Shown: positions 53,695 through 63,717 of the stretch, piece after piece
How positions within the stretch are numbered: position 1 is the stretch's first letter
Layout of the letters: every line of letters begins with the position of its first letter
Origin: Chlorobaculum limnaeum
Lineage (GTDB): Bacteria > Bacteroidota > Chlorobiia > Chlorobiales > Chlorobiaceae
Reading direction: 5' to 3'
Assembly: GCF_001747405.1 (NCBI RefSeq)
Contig: NZ_CP017305.1
Location: forward strand, 2,733,277-2,797,276
Length of the DNA: 64,000 nucleotides
Position numbers and translations under genes: made by a program
The notes under the pieces: generated by a model
What the model saw: only the letters and a program-made list of their open reading frames with translations
Database searches by the model: none
What the model was told of the DNA's origin: nothing

Positions 53695-55977
53695 ATGCCG
53701 TCACTCATGTATATTACGAAAAGGATCGCGCAATGGCCTCTCAACACAGTGCCGTCATCCGTGGAACCATCGCCCAACACAATCGAACAGACGCCGACTG
53801 CGAATGCGCCGGACGCCCAAAAGCTGCTGGAGAGCGCGAACAGCTCCTCGGAGCAGGTGGGTGTGCTCCATCTGGGCTTTATCGCGGCCTGCGCCTACGT
53901 GATCGTCATCGCCATCGGCCGCACCGACCTCGACCTGCTGATCGGCAAGGGCATCCGCCTGCCGATCATTGACACCGAAGTGCCCATCATCGGCTTCTTC
54001 GCCTTCGCGCCGTGGATTCTCGTGATCGTCCACTTCAACCTGCTCCTGCACCTGCAACTCCTCGCCCGCAAACTCCACGCCTTCGACATGGCAGACGAGC
54101 AAGGCAAACTCCGCGACCAGCTCCGCATCTTCCCGATCACGTACTTTCTTGTCGGAAAGACAGACGAGCGCACAAAAAAGCTCCTCTCACTCATGGTCTC
54201 GATCACGGTCATCCTGCTGCCACTTATCACCCTGCTGCTCCTCCAGCTTCAGTTCCTCGCCTACCAGAGCGAAATGATAACGTGGGGCCAACGCTTCGCC
54301 ATCTGGCTCGATCTTGCCCTGATTGTGTATTTCTGGCCGAATATTGTTGAACTGAAAGGGGCATCACGCTCCATAAAAGAGCGCTGGAACAGCTTTCGTA
54401 AGAATTTTATGCCACGAAAGCGTGACTGGATAGCCCCGGTGCTTTCAGGATTCGGGCTCATGCTGGTGTTCTGCGGAACCAAATGGTATTTATTGGCAGG
54501 ATTGATAGCGTTGTGTCTGTCGGCGCTAATGTCTGCCCTGTATGAACCTCAAAAAGCAAAACGCTACGCACAAATAGCAGCACTTTCAGTTCCTCTATTG
54601 CTCTTTACCGTGATCCTGAAAGTGTCGATGTTCACATCAGCTCTTTTCCCTTTGCTGGTTTTAGAGATAACGATCATTGTCATTGTTTTATTAGAATCAC
54701 TCAGGCGTCAGCTCATTTCTCGTAGCAGCATCTTCCTGATTATTACCGGAACACTCTCCCTCCCGCTTTCATTAGCTTTCCAGGTCGATGGCGAACACCT
54801 TGAAAAGTTTCTGGGTGCATGGATGGCTAAAGGCAACGCAGGCAATGCCATCAGCCGCCGGCTCATCCGTGACAGACGCATCCTGAATCTGCAGGAACAG
54901 AGACTGTTCGCAAATCATCCTGATCCTGAAATAATCGTTCAACTGCGATCAGATGAATGGGCTAAAGCATTGCAGAAAATCGAGCCGCTCAATCTGCAAG
55001 GCAGAAGCTTACGTCATGCCAATTTCAGCAATGCGCTTCTTTGTCGTGCAGATTTCAGAAATGCAGACCTAAAGGGCGCTGACTTGTCCTTCGCGCAGCT
55101 GCAAGGCACTGTCTTGCGCTACGCGCAGCTGCAGGGCGCTGACTTGTCCGCTGCGAAGCTGCAGGGCGCTGACTTGTCCTCCGCGCAGCTGCAGGGCGCT
55201 GACTTGCACTCCGCGCAGCTGCAGGGCGCTGACTTGTCCGCCGCGCAGCTGCAAGGCGCTGACTTGTCCGCCGCGGAGCTGCAGGGCGCTGACTTGCACT
55301 CCGCGCAGCTGCAGGGCGCTGACTTGTCCGCCGCGCAGCTGCAAGGCGCTGACTTGTCCGCCGCGGAGCTGCAGGGCGCTGACTTGCTCTTCGCGCAGCT
55401 TCAGGGCGCTATTTTGAGGCAGGCCAATCTGTACGGCGCAACAATCTCAAGAACCTATATTCTGATCGGCGAAACAATCTCAGGAACCTATATAATTGAT
55501 GCAGAAGGCCTGATCTGGACGCTTTTAGCAAAAGATGCTCTTGCTGCAATAACTGATGAACTAAAAAAAATAATAACCGCTAAGGATCGCCTTGAACCCG
55601 TTCTCGATCGCCTGCAAAATTGCTCAATCCCAAACGCACCAAAGCCGACTCTTCATTCATGCCTTGCAACTGACGAACTCCCGATACCCTGCGACAAGCG
55701 ATACGATCCTCGAAATCGAGAAGAGCTGGCCGCATTCAAAGAGCAACTTCACCCGTTTCTTGCTGATCTCGCCGCCGAATCACCCGACATCGCTCGCAGT
55801 ATTATTAGTCAGATCCCCAAATATTACAATAATGAATCATCCCGCGCTGGCCTTGCAACCATGTTGGTCAAACGGCTGGATGCAGGCAATGCCCCCGGAC
55901 TTCAGACGTTGAGTGACGATGAAAAAGCTGCATTAAAAGCGTTGGCAAAATTAGAGCCGGAAGCACTCATGAAATAG
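53695..55977 (+). CDS. Membrane protein with pentapeptide-repeat domain
   Basis: About 760 residues. The N-terminal 380 hold around eight membrane helices in pairs. Residues about 433-587 are pentapeptide repeats of the A(D/N)LxG type, expected to fold as a square beta-helix; the middle is a near-perfect decapeptide GADLSAAQLQ repeated. A helical C-terminal domain of some 170 residues follows. No family function is known to me. Start is uncertain: ATG at 53695 or 53707, with GGAGGG rather far upstream. Confidence 0.75.
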   Translation: MPSLMYITKRIAQWPLNTVPSSVEPSPNTIEQTPTANAPDAQKLLESANSSSEQVGVLHLGFIAACAYVIVIAIGRTDLDLLIGKGIRLPIIDTEVPIIGFFAFAPWILVIVHFNLLLHLQLLARKLHAFDMADEQGKLRDQLRIFPITYFLVGKTDERTKKLLSLMVSITVILLPLITLLLLQLQFLAYQSEMITWGQRFAIWLDLALIVYFWPNIVELKGASRSIKERWNSFRKNFMPRKRDWIAPVLSGFGLMLVFCGTKWYLLAGLIALCLSALMSALYEPQKAKRYAQIAALSVPLLLFTVILKVSMFTSALFPLLVLEITIIVIVLLESLRRQLISRSSIFLIITGTLSLPLSLAFQVDGEHLEKFLGAWMAKGNAGNAISRRLIRDRRILNLQEQRLFANHPDPEIIVQLRSDEWAKALQKIEPLNLQGRSLRHANFSNALLCRADFRNADLKGADLSFAQLQGTVLRYAQLQGADLSAAKLQGADLSSAQLQGADLHSAQLQGADLSAAQLQGADLSAAELQGADLHSAQLQGADLSAAQLQGADLSAAELQGADLLFAQLQGAILRQANLYGATISRTYILIGETISGTYIIDAEGLIWTLLAKDALAAITDELKKIITAKDRLEPVLDRLQNCSIPNAPKPTLHSCLATDELPIPCDKRYDPRNREELAAFKEQLHPFLADLAAESPDIARSIISQIPKYYNNESSRAGLATMLVKRLDAGNAPGLQTLSDDEKAALKALAKLEPEALMK
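55081..55410 (+). repeat. Tandem 30-bp repeats, eleven units, inside the pentapeptide gene
   Basis: Eleven consecutive 30-bp units of the type GACTTGTCCGCCGCGCAGCT plus CAGGGCGCT code ten residues each. Three-unit blocks 55201-55290 and 55291-55380 are identical over all 90 bp, showing recent expansion. The reverse strand has an accidental open frame here. Confidence 0.95.
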
Positions 55978-56070
55978 CTCCTTTACCAAGAACCCTTCTT
56001 TGAAACCACAGAACCTGAAAGTTCTTTCTGCCGTCTCGAAAGCTCTCGGGACAACGCTCCCAGAAAAATC

Positions 56071-57555
56071 CTACTCCACCCGCTCGAAACACGCTACCGT
56101 CTCGATGTGGTTGGTCTGCGGGAACATGTCAACCGGCTGGGCGGAACTCATTCGGTAGCCTCGGGCGGCGATCTCTTTGCCGTCGCGGGCGAGGTTGTCG
56201 GGGTTGCAGCTCACGTAGACGATGCGCTCGGGCTGGAGCTTGAGCATGGTGTCGAGCGCTTTGGGGTGCATTCCGGCGCGCGGGGGGTCGGTGACGATGA
56301 TGCGCGGTTTGGCGTAGGGGGCGAGCGCCTCCTGCATGGCGTGGAAGTTCTTGAGGTCGGCCTGGAAAAATACCGTGTTCGAGAGGCCGTTCAGTTCGGC
56401 GTTCATCTGCGCGTCGCGGACGGCGCTTTCAACCACCTCGATGCCGATCGCCTGCTTGCAGTGGCGGGCGAGGTAGAGCGTGATGGTGCCGGTGCCGCAG
56501 TAGAGGTCGTAAACCGTGTCTTCCGGCGTGATGCCGCCGACGGCGATGATCTGGTCGTAGAGCGTTTCGGCCTGGCGGGTGTTGGTCTGGAAGAAGGAGT
56601 TGGCGGAAATCCGGAAGTCGAGGTCGCCGAGGCGTTCGGTGACGTATCCTTCGCCGCTGATGACGTACTCCTGCTCGCCGGTGGCCACCGTGTTCCGGCG
56701 GGTGGTGACGTTGTTGACGATGGTCATCCGCTGCTCCGGCAAAGCCGCTTCGAGCCGCTCTTTCAACGCCTGCATCAGCGCCGCGTCATGCCACGAGGTG
56801 ACGATGTTGACCATGAGCTGATCGTACCGCTCGCTGTAGCGGAGCGCGAGGTTGCGCAGGTAGCCTTCGTGCGCCTTGGCGGCATACGGCGCGAGGCCGC
56901 GTTCGAGGGCGAAGTCGCGCACGACGTTCAGCACGGTGTTCATGCACTCCTTGGCGAGGTAGCAGGTGTCGAGGTCGAGCACCTTTTCGAAGTTGCCCGG
57001 CGCGTGGAAGCCGAGGGCGAAGCTTTTGGGCTTGGCGAGTGCGTCGCTGTCGATCTCCGCCTGGAGCAGGTAGCGCATGTTCGAGCAGGAGAACTCCACC
57101 TTGTTGCGGTAGTGCAGCGCGTCGGGCGCGGCCAGCACCGGCAACACCTCCGGGTTCTCGAAGCCGCCGATATGCGCGAGCGAGTCCGTCACCTTTTTGT
57201 ACTTGTAGCGAAGCTGCGCCTCGTAGCTGACGTGCATCCACTTGCATCCGCCGCAGGAGCCGAAAACCGGGCAGACCGGCTCGACGCGATCCGGCGACGC
57301 TTCGAGCACCTCGATGGCGCGCGCTTCGAGATAGCGCTGCTTGACCTTGTAAACCTGCGCCGAAACGCGGTCACCCGGCGCGAGGATGCCGGAGACCATC
57401 ACGCCCATCCCCTCGGCGGTTTTGCCGAAGCATTTGTCCTTCTCGGCGTGGTCGGTGATGATAAGTTCGATAGTGTCGCCTTTTCTGTAGCGGATTTCCT
57501 GTTGTTCCAATGGAGTGTGAAATGAGCGCTCCGCAGGGGAGTCGCGGTGAATCAA
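56071..57555 (-). CDS. RlmD/TrmA-type RNA (uracil-5-)-methyltransferase
   Basis: A 494-residue enzyme that methylates U in rRNA or tRNA. An N-terminal TRAM domain is followed by an Fe-S cluster motif with Cys95, Cys101 and Cys104 (CPVFGSCGGC). The methyltransferase part shows NSFFQTNTRQAE, YDLYCGTGTITLYLA, VTDPPRAGMHP and the nucleophile Cys in VYVSCNPDN. The start seems to be TTG overlapping the ROK-gene stop as TTGA. Whether it targets 23S U1939 or another site cannot be read from the sequence. Confidence 0.9.
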   Translation of the reverse strand: MIHRDSPAERSFHTPLEQQEIRYRKGDTIELIITDHAEKDKCFGKTAEGMGVMVSGILAPGDRVSAQVYKVKQRYLEARAIEVLEASPDRVEPVCPVFGSCGGCKWMHVSYEAQLRYKYKKVTDSLAHIGGFENPEVLPVLAAPDALHYRNKVEFSCSNMRYLLQAEIDSDALAKPKSFALGFHAPGNFEKVLDLDTCYLAKECMNTVLNVVRDFALERGLAPYAAKAHEGYLRNLALRYSERYDQLMVNIVTSWHDAALMQALKERLEAALPEQRMTIVNNVTTRRNTVATGEQEYVISGEGYVTERLGDLDFRISANSFFQTNTRQAETLYDQIIAVGGITPEDTVYDLYCGTGTITLYLARHCKQAIGIEVVESAVRDAQMNAELNGLSNTVFFQADLKNFHAMQEALAPYAKPRIIVTDPPRAGMHPKALDTMLKLQPERIVYVSCNPDNLARDGKEIAARGYRMSSAQPVDMFPQTNHIETVACFERVE

Positions 57556-58475
57556 TACTGTGCAATGAGCGGCGGCCCCGCGAGCAGCGCCGCGCCGAAG
57601 ACGCCCGCGCTGTCCCCAAGCAGCGGCGGCAGCAGCGGAATGTCGAACGACCGGTTGAAAACGTTACCGGCAATCGCCTGCCGCGCCTCCGGGGAGTAGA
57701 GCTGGCGGATGTTGCCCACGCCGCCGCCGATGATGACGAGGTCGGGATCGAGAATGTTGATGACCGCCGCCAATGCCACGCCAAATTTTGCGACGAGTCG
57801 GGCGATGGTTTTGCGCGCGGCCTCGTCCCGCCCGCTTGCCGAAACGATCTCCCTGAGCGGCGCCTTTCGCCCGCTGATGGAGGCGTAGTGGCGTTCGAGC
57901 GCCGGGCCGGAGATAACCGTCTCGACGCAGCCGCGCCTCCCGCAGTAGCATTTTGCCTGCTCGCCCGGCAGCGGGTTGTGCCCCCACTCGCCCGCGATGC
58001 CGTGCGCGCCCCGGATGATCCGGCCATCGCGGACGATGCCGCCGCCCACGCCGGTGCCGAGGATGATGCCGAAAGCGGTCACGCCGGGCCGCGCCATCTC
58101 GTCGCGCCCCGCGCCGAGCATCGACTCGGCCAAGGCGAAGCAGTTGGCGTCGTTCTCGATCCTGACCTCCATCCGCAGCGCCTCGCGCAAATCGCGAAGC
58201 AGCGGCATTCCGTTCAGGCAGACGGTGTTCGAGTTGCTGATAACTCCCTCACTTCCGTCGGCGCGACCGGGCGTGCCGATGCCGATTTGCTCCGGCAGAT
58301 CGAGCCCCGACGTTTCGGCCATCGTACCGACGAGGCTTTTGATCTGCATGAGAATGTGGCCGTAACCCCGCTCCTGCCCGGTGGCGATGCGATGGCGGAT
58401 GATTGGACGCAGCGCTTCGTCGAGGATCACCCCCTCGATCTTGGTGCCGCCGAGATCGATTCCCCAGCGCTTCAC
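57552..58475 (-). CDS. ROK-family sugar kinase (glucokinase-like)
   Basis: A 307-residue ROK protein. The ATP site is GIDLGGTKIEGVIL; the sugar site includes ENDANCFALAE and the His/Glu of EWGHNPLPG; zinc ligands lie in CYCGRRGCVET. It lacks the helix-turn-helix of ROK repressors, so it is a kinase, of glucose or an amino sugar. GTG start, overlapping the PAP2 gene stop by 4 bp, and its own stop overlaps the next gene. Confidence 0.9.
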   Translation of the reverse strand: MKRWGIDLGGTKIEGVILDEALRPIIRHRIATGQERGYGHILMQIKSLVGTMAETSGLDLPEQIGIGTPGRADGSEGVISNSNTVCLNGMPLLRDLREALRMEVRIENDANCFALAESMLGAGRDEMARPGVTAFGIILGTGVGGGIVRDGRIIRGAHGIAGEWGHNPLPGEQAKCYCGRRGCVETVISGPALERHYASISGRKAPLREIVSASGRDEAARKTIARLVAKFGVALAAVINILDPDLVIIGGGVGNIRQLYSPEARQAIAGNVFNRSFDIPLLPPLLGDSAGVFGAALLAGPPLIAQY

Positions 58476-59068
58476 GTCGCCCCTCCGTTCCGCATCGCCC
58501 GGCGATGCACCACGTTCTTGACGAACCAGGCAAACGCCGTATACATCAGCGCCGCGCTGGCCAGGCCGATGCCGATGCCGCCAAGTACGTCGCCCGGATA
58601 GTGGACGCCGATGTAGATGCGCGAGAAGGAGACCATCGCGGCGTAGATGATCACGACCACGGCGAACGCCTTGTCAACCGCTTCGCCCCGCCAGAAGAAA
58701 AGCCAGACAAGCGTGGCGATAGCCGTGGAGTTGGCTGCGTGCGAAGAGGCGAACGACCATGAGCGCGACTGATCGACGAGAAGACGCACTCCTTCGAGGG
58801 CGAAACAGGGACGCACGCGCTGGAAAAGCGGCTTGAATATTCCGGAAGCGGTGAAGTCGGCGAGACCGACGGCAAGCAGAAGAAGGGCAATGAGGTAGAA
58901 CGCCTCTTTGCCCTTTCTGACAGCAATGAAGAGTGCGAGAAGCACGAAGATGTGGCCTGACAGCTTCGGGATGGTCAGGAACAGCATCAGGTCGTCCAGG
59001 GCCGGACAGGCCAGGCAATGGTTCAGGAGCTGGAAAAGCCAAGCATCCGCCTGTTCGAGACCACCCAT
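58472..59068 (-). CDS. PAP2-family membrane phosphatase
   Basis: A 198-residue membrane protein with about five or six helices. The three acid-phosphatase motifs are present: KPLFQRVRP (79-87), SFASSHAAN with His110, and SRIYIGVHYPGD with His156 and Asp160. Such enzymes dephosphorylate lipid pyrophosphates, for example undecaprenyl pyrophosphate. It starts eight bases after the yidC stop; the frame upstream of the ATG is antisense-free but overlaps yidC and is rejected. Confidence 0.9.
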   Translation of the reverse strand: MGGLEQADAWLFQLLNHCLACPALDDLMLFLTIPKLSGHIFVLLALFIAVRKGKEAFYLIALLLLAVGLADFTASGIFKPLFQRVRPCFALEGVRLLVDQSRSWSFASSHAANSTAIATLVWLFFWRGEAVDKAFAVVVIIYAAMVSFSRIYIGVHYPGDVLGGIGIGLASAALMYTAFAWFVKNVVHRRAMRNGGAT

Positions 59069-59075
59069 CTCCAGT

Positions 59076-60839
59076 TTACTTTTTCTTCCCCCCTTTTTTC
59101 GGCGCCTGTGACGGTTTGGCGACGGCGGCAACCTGCTTTGCAGCGGCAGTTTTATCTTCGTCGGAAACCGTGGCGTTGATGTAGGCCTGCTGGGCAATGC
59201 TGAAGATGTTGAACATCAGGTAGTAAAGTCCGAGACCTGCCGGCATGTTGTTGAAGAAAAGCAGCATCATGGCGGGGAACATCCACAGCATGATCTTCAT
59301 CTGCTCGTTGGTCTGGGTCGTCGGCGTGATCTTCTGCTGGAAATAGACCGTCACGGCCATCAGAATCGGCATGACGGCGATATGGTCGCCGTAGAGCGGT
59401 ATCGCAAAGCCGAAATCGAGGATCGAATCGGGCACGGAGAGATCCTTTGCCCACAGGAAGCCATGCTGGCGAAGCTGGATCGAAGAGCGGAAGACGTAGA
59501 ACATCGCGAAGAGCAGCGGCATCTGGATCAGCGTCGGCAGGCAGCCGCCGAGCGGATTGACGCCCGCCTCCTTGTAGATTCGCCCGAGTTCGCTCTGCAT
59601 CTTGGCCGGGTTGTCCTTGTACTTCTCCTGAAGCTCCTGCATCATCGGCTGGAGGGCGGCCATCTTCTTCATCGACTTTGTCGATGCCAGCGAGAGCGGA
59701 TAGGTTACCAGCTTGATCAGGAAAGCGAAGATGATAATGATGAGACCGTAGTTGGTCACATACTTGTTCATCCAGTTGAAGATCGGCAGAATCAGATATT
59801 CGGCAAAGGGGCGGGTCAGCCAGTCCCAGCCGAAGTCCATGATCTTTTCGAGACCGATGCCAAGGGACCTCACCGTGTTGTAGTCGAGCGGCCCGACATA
59901 GAGACGGTAACGGTCATCGACGAGGTTCTGACCAGCGGGAATCGTCATTTTCAGCGCCGCGACATAGTTCTCGACCTCGCTGCCAGCCGTTTTCGAGCCT
60001 TGCAGATAGACCCCTTCGGTGCTTCTCTGCGGGATGAGCGCCGAGACGAAATACTTGTTCCTGACAGCAATCCATTCGGCCTTACCGGACTCCTCCTCCC
60101 GATAGGATTTCTTGGCGTCGCTGGCATCGAGCTTGAGCAGGCCGCCGCCGAGGTACGCGCCGGCAAGCGCGTTGGCCGACTCGTCCTTGTGATCCTTCTC
60201 GGAGTAGACCAGGCCGCCATCCCAGTTGAGCTGATACTCGTTGCCCGCGATGCTCGAAGCGAAACCGTTGAGCTTGAGATCGTAATCGACCACATAGCTG
60301 TTACCCGTGAAGGTGTAGGTCACCTGGATGCTGCGCGCGGCATCGACATCGAGCACATAGCTGACCGAGAGCTTCTCTTTGCCGGTTACCGTTTCGGAGG
60401 TTTTGGCGTCGAGGCTGCGGAAATAGAGGTCGCGGGTGTCGATGCGCTTGCCGTCGTTGCTCAGGAAGAGCATGGAGAGCGCGCCCTTCTCTTTCGACGA
60501 GATCAGGTTGAAGGGCTTGCCGTTCACATCGAAGTGCTTTTTGAGCACGAGCGATTTGAGCGTGGCGCCTTTCGATGAAAGGGTCGCCTTGAGCAGGTCG
60601 TTTTCAACGGTGATGGTCTGTTCGGTACCGGTCGAAGCCTGGGCGAATGCGCCGAGAGTTTCCGTGGCAGTGATGGCCGCGGAAGCTGCCGGCGCACCAT
60701 TTACGGCGGGCTGCTGAACAACCTCTCGCTTTGCCGCCGCCTTTTCCAGCTCCATTTTCTGTTCAGGTTTCATGAACTGAAGCCACACAATCATGATTGC
60801 AGCAATCAGGGCAAACCCTATCACCGAATTTCTATCCAT
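59076..60839 (-). CDS. yidC: Membrane protein insertase YidC
   Basis: Inserts and folds inner-membrane proteins alone or with SecYEG. The 587 residues have an N-terminal helix (6-24), a large periplasmic domain as in Gram-negative YidC, then the conserved core with five helices ([38 protein letters not shown]) and a basic Lys/Gly tail. It overlaps the yidD stop by one base (TAATG). Confidence 0.97.
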   Translation of the reverse strand: MDRNSVIGFALIAAIMIVWLQFMKPEQKMELEKAAAKREVVQQPAVNGAPAASAAITATETLGAFAQASTGTEQTITVENDLLKATLSSKGATLKSLVLKKHFDVNGKPFNLISSKEKGALSMLFLSNDGKRIDTRDLYFRSLDAKTSETVTGKEKLSVSYVLDVDAARSIQVTYTFTGNSYVVDYDLKLNGFASSIAGNEYQLNWDGGLVYSEKDHKDESANALAGAYLGGGLLKLDASDAKKSYREEESGKAEWIAVRNKYFVSALIPQRSTEGVYLQGSKTAGSEVENYVAALKMTIPAGQNLVDDRYRLYVGPLDYNTVRSLGIGLEKIMDFGWDWLTRPFAEYLILPIFNWMNKYVTNYGLIIIIFAFLIKLVTYPLSLASTKSMKKMAALQPMMQELQEKYKDNPAKMQSELGRIYKEAGVNPLGGCLPTLIQMPLLFAMFYVFRSSIQLRQHGFLWAKDLSVPDSILDFGFAIPLYGDHIAVMPILMAVTVYFQQKITPTTQTNEQMKIMLWMFPAMMLLFFNNMPAGLGLYYLMFNIFSIAQQAYINATVSDEDKTAAAKQVAAVAKPSQAPKKGGKKK

Positions 60840-61156
60840 TACTTCGACTCTTTTGAATTACCTGCGGATGTCATTGTTTTAGGCGGCACTGGATCGTAAC
60901 CGCCCTTTGAAAACGGATTGCAACGCAGCACCCTCCAGACGGTCAGCCAGGAGGCGTAGAAGAAATTGTGCTGCCGGAACGCTTCGATGGCATAGTGAGA
61001 ACAGGTGGGGTGATACTTGCAGGAGGGTCCGAGAAGCGGTGAAATGAACGACTGGTAAAATCGTATCAGAAGAATCGGCACGATGTTCAACAGTTGGCCT
61101 GGCGTTCTGCCACCCGCTTCCGTCCCGTGATTCCGTCGATTGTCTGTATTACTCAA
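60839..61156 (-). CDS. yidD: Membrane protein insertion efficiency factor YidD
   Basis: A 105-residue membrane-associated protein that aids YidC-dependent insertion. The diagnostic core is [27 protein letters not shown], with the three Cys in SCKYHPTCS and [17 protein letters not shown]. The start is TTG, nine bases after GGGAGG and inside the end of rnpA. N-terminal 20 residues are an extension beyond the family core. Confidence 0.95.
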   Translation of the reverse strand: MSNTDNRRNHGTEAGGRTPGQLLNIVPILLIRFYQSFISPLLGPSCKYHPTCSHYAIEAFRQHNFFYASWLTVWRVLRCNPFSKGGYDPVPPKTMTSAGNSKESK

Positions 61157-61607
61157 CCCTGTCGTCCTCCCGTACCTGCGGCAGCCTGTTCGATAGTAAA
61201 TTTTTCAGCAAATACCGTATTTCAGCCCGGAACCGTTCCTGTGACGGAATCGCATCGGCCCTGCCGCGGTATAAAAAAGCCAGAAACAACTGATGACCGT
61301 CTTTCCGGCTTTCAGATGAAACCGCTTCGGACAAAATACTTTTTTCAAGCCGGTAAGCCTCCCGCATCAGACGTTTGATGCGGTTCCGGTCAACGGCTCC
61401 TGGAACAAGCTTTTTGCCGACTGTGAACAGCACCCTGACCGGTGTCCGGTCGGCCTGATCAACCGGCCGTGAAGGCGAAGAAAAGAAGACCAGCAGGAGA
61501 GAACCTCCTTTCAGACGACTGCCCTTGTTGAACAGACGGGAAATGGCGCTCTTTCCTCGAACTATTTCACTCTTCGGCAGAGCATTGGCGCGTTTTTCCG
61601 AAAACAT
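61149..61607 (-). CDS. rnpA: Ribonuclease P protein component
   Basis: Protein subunit of RNase P, which matures tRNA 5' ends with the RNA subunit. The 152 residues include [46 protein letters not shown] (key RNR box [15 protein letters not shown]) and a long acidic-basic tail. It lies between rpmH and yidD as in most bacteria. Confidence 0.95.
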   Translation of the reverse strand: MFSEKRANALPKSEIVRGKSAISRLFNKGSRLKGGSLLLVFFSSPSRPVDQADRTPVRVLFTVGKKLVPGAVDRNRIKRLMREAYRLEKSILSEAVSSESRKDGHQLFLAFLYRGRADAIPSQERFRAEIRYLLKNLLSNRLPQVREDDRVE

Positions 61608-61666
61608 GCCAGCGTGAACGCTGATCCGTCCGGAGTTGGAACCGAAGCTCCTTACCGGCTCAGTTG

Positions 61667-61828
61667 TTAACGTTTCGAAGCGCTCATCGTGCTGCTGACG
61701 CTCAGGGAGTGACGGCCTTTTGCACGACGGGAGGACAGTACCCTGCGTCCGTTCTTGGTAGCCATTCTCTGCCTGAAGCCGTGCTTGTTCCTTCTTTTCC
61801 TGTTGCTTGGCTGAAAAGTCCTTTTCAT
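61667..61828 (-). CDS. rpmH: Ribosomal protein L34
   Basis: A 53-residue basic protein: [18 protein letters not shown] at the start, [19 protein letters not shown] in the middle and a Ser/Thr-rich tail ending SASKR, slightly longer than the 44-46 residues usual elsewhere. GAGGAG touches the ATG directly. It is the first gene of the rpmH-rnpA-yidD-yidC operon and divergent from dnaA; too short to be flagged by a length cut-off. Confidence 0.97.
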   Translation of the reverse strand: MKRTFQPSNRKRRNKHGFRQRMATKNGRRVLSSRRAKGRHSLSVSSTMSASKR

Positions 61829-61925
61829 CTCCTCAAAACTCCTCTCGAATGATTGTTTAAAATTACAGGACGTTCAATTTATCATTTTACTCACAGATAA
61901 ACAAGAGAAGTAACAACTCAAGCAC

Positions 61926-62045
61926 TTGTCAACACGCGCGATGCCACAATTTATCCACAATGTGGACAAATTGTGGATAAAAAAATCCCGAGTCACCAAA
62001 ACCCGGTAAACAGCGGACTGGAGAACAATCAACACATGTGGACAA
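61926..62045. promoter_or_regulatory. DnaA-box cluster upstream of dnaA
   Basis: Perfect boxes TTATCCACA at 61951-61959 (plus) and TGTGGATAA at 61972-61980 (minus). One-mismatch boxes lie at 61926-61934 (TTGTCAACA), 61961-61969 and 62037-62045 (TGTGGACAA). They sit between the divergent rpmH and dnaA genes and should bind DnaA for autoregulation and/or initiation. Confidence 0.88.
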
Positions 62046-62235
62046 CTTTTGCGGACAAAAACGATAAGTAATCAAAAAAAAACAAGATAGGATGTTGAAA
62101 AATCCATTCGCGCAACAAGCCTCGTCCACAGTCAAAATCAGAAGCGGGATTGTTTTTTATCCACCGAAAACAGTACCTTGTAAACAGAAAATGTTGATGA
62201 ATCACCGAAACAACACCTCTCCCAAGACAAGTCTC

Positions 62236-63717
62236 ATGTCCGATACGATCCAGCAAGAAGCTCCCGGTACCCTGAAAACAACCCCGTCGCACAGCAAATC
62301 TTTCGCGGAAAAGGTGTGGAGCGCCTGCCTTGGACTTATCCAGGAGAACATCAACACCCTCGCCTTCAAAACCTGGTTTCTGCCGATCAAACCACTTTCA
62401 TTTTCTGGTAGTGAACTGACCATCGAGGTTCCGAGCCAGTTTTTTTACGAGTGGATCGAGGAGAACTATTCGGTTCATGTCAAGCAGGCGCTCCGGCAGG
62501 TAATCGGTCCGGAAGCGAAGCTGATGTACTCCATCGTGATGGACAAATCGCAGGGCCAGCCGGTGACCATCGAACTGCCGCACCAGATCGATGCCGCACC
62601 AGCGGAAAGAGCTGCCAGGGCAGAAGAACCCGGGCAGAAGTCGCCGATCGAGCGTGAACGCCTGGCAATCGGACGCTCCAGATTCGAAAGCAATCTCAAC
62701 CCGAAATACACTTTTTCAACGCTCATCAGGGGTGATTGTAACTCCCTGGCGTTTGCCGCCTCGAAATCGATCGCCCAGAATCCCGGTCAAAACGCCTTTA
62801 ACCCGCTGGTCATCTACGGCGGCGTCGGACTCGGCAAGACCCATATGATGCAGGCCATAGGAAACTCGGTGCTTGAAAAACACATCACCGACGCCGTGCT
62901 GTACGTATCGAGCGAAAAATTCGCCATCGATTTCGTCAACGCGATCCAGAACGGCAACATCCAGGAGTTCTCCGCGTTCTACCGGAACATCGACGTGCTG
63001 ATCATTGACGACATCCAGTTCTTCGCCGGCAAGGAGAAGACCCAGGAGGAGATATTCCACATCTTCAACACCCTGCACCAGTCCAACAAGCAGATCATCC
63101 TCTCGGCAGACCGGCCGATCAAGGAGATCAAGGGGATCGAAGACCGCCTCATTTCCCGCTTCAACTGGGGACTTTCGACAGACATCCAGGCGCCGGATTA
63201 CGAAACCCGCAAGGCGATCATCCAGAGCAAGCTCAAACAGAGCGGCGTCAATCTCGATCCCGTAGTGATCGAGTTCATCGCGACCAACGTCACCAACAAC
63301 GTCAGGGAGCTCGAAGGGTGTATCGTCAAGCTCCTGGCCGCCCACTCGCTCGACAACCAGGAGATCGACCTGACCTTCACCAAATCGACGCTCAAGGACA
63401 TCATCCGGTACAACACCAAGCAACTGACCCTCGATACGATCGAAAAAGCGGTCTGTTCCTATTTTTCGATCACTTCGAACGATCTGAAGGGCAAATCGAA
63501 AAAGAAGGAGATCGCCGTCGGGCGGCAGATCGCCATGTACCTGTCGAAGGACATGACCGACTCCTCGCTCAAGACCATCGGCCTCCACTTCGGAGGACGC
63601 GATCACTCCACGGTCATCCACGCCCTGAACACCATAGAAAAAAAGATCGCCTCCTCCAACGAAGAGCGAAAAAAGATCGAGGAGCTGAGAAAGAGAATCG
63701 AAATCATGTCCATGTAA
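62236..63717 (+). CDS. dnaA: Replication initiator DnaA
   Basis: AAA+ protein that binds DnaA boxes and opens oriC. From the chosen ATG it has 493 residues. Domain I begins [18 protein letters not shown]; the AAA+ domain shows Walker [11 protein letters not shown], Walker [15 protein letters not shown] and sensor ISRFNWG; domain IV has the DNA-binding signature [11 protein letters not shown]. The frame is open to 62092, but that stretch is rich in DnaA-box-like sequence (TTATCCACC at 62157) and the protein text is atypical, so the later start is preferred. Other ATGs at 62191 and 62197 are possible. Confidence 0.96.
   Translation: MSDTIQQEAPGTLKTTPSHSKSFAEKVWSACLGLIQENINTLAFKTWFLPIKPLSFSGSELTIEVPSQFFYEWIEENYSVHVKQALRQVIGPEAKLMYSIVMDKSQGQPVTIELPHQIDAAPAERAARAEEPGQKSPIERERLAIGRSRFESNLNPKYTFSTLIRGDCNSLAFAASKSIAQNPGQNAFNPLVIYGGVGLGKTHMMQAIGNSVLEKHITDAVLYVSSEKFAIDFVNAIQNGNIQEFSAFYRNIDVLIIDDIQFFAGKEKTQEEIFHIFNTLHQSNKQIILSADRPIKEIKGIEDRLISRFNWGLSTDIQAPDYETRKAIIQSKLKQSGVNLDPVVIEFIATNVTNNVRELEGCIVKLLAAHSLDNQEIDLTFTKSTLKDIIRYNTKQLTLDTIEKAVCSYFSITSNDLKGKSKKKEIAVGRQIAMYLSKDMTDSSLKTIGLHFGGRDHSTVIHALNTIEKKIASSNEERKKIEELRKRIEIMSM

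Noticed and set aside
55069..55344. 91-codon minus-strand frame with LQLRGGQVSA-type repeats
   Set aside because: By-product of the coding repeats on the plus strand.
55081..55410. CRISPR-like periodic repeats
   Set aside because: Period is 30 bp with no variable spacers, and the units keep a protein reading frame; these are pentapeptide-coding repeats.
62092..62235. N-terminal extension of DnaA
   Set aside because: The stretch is rich in DnaA-box-like sequence and reads unlike DnaA domain I; the usual length is reached from 62236.
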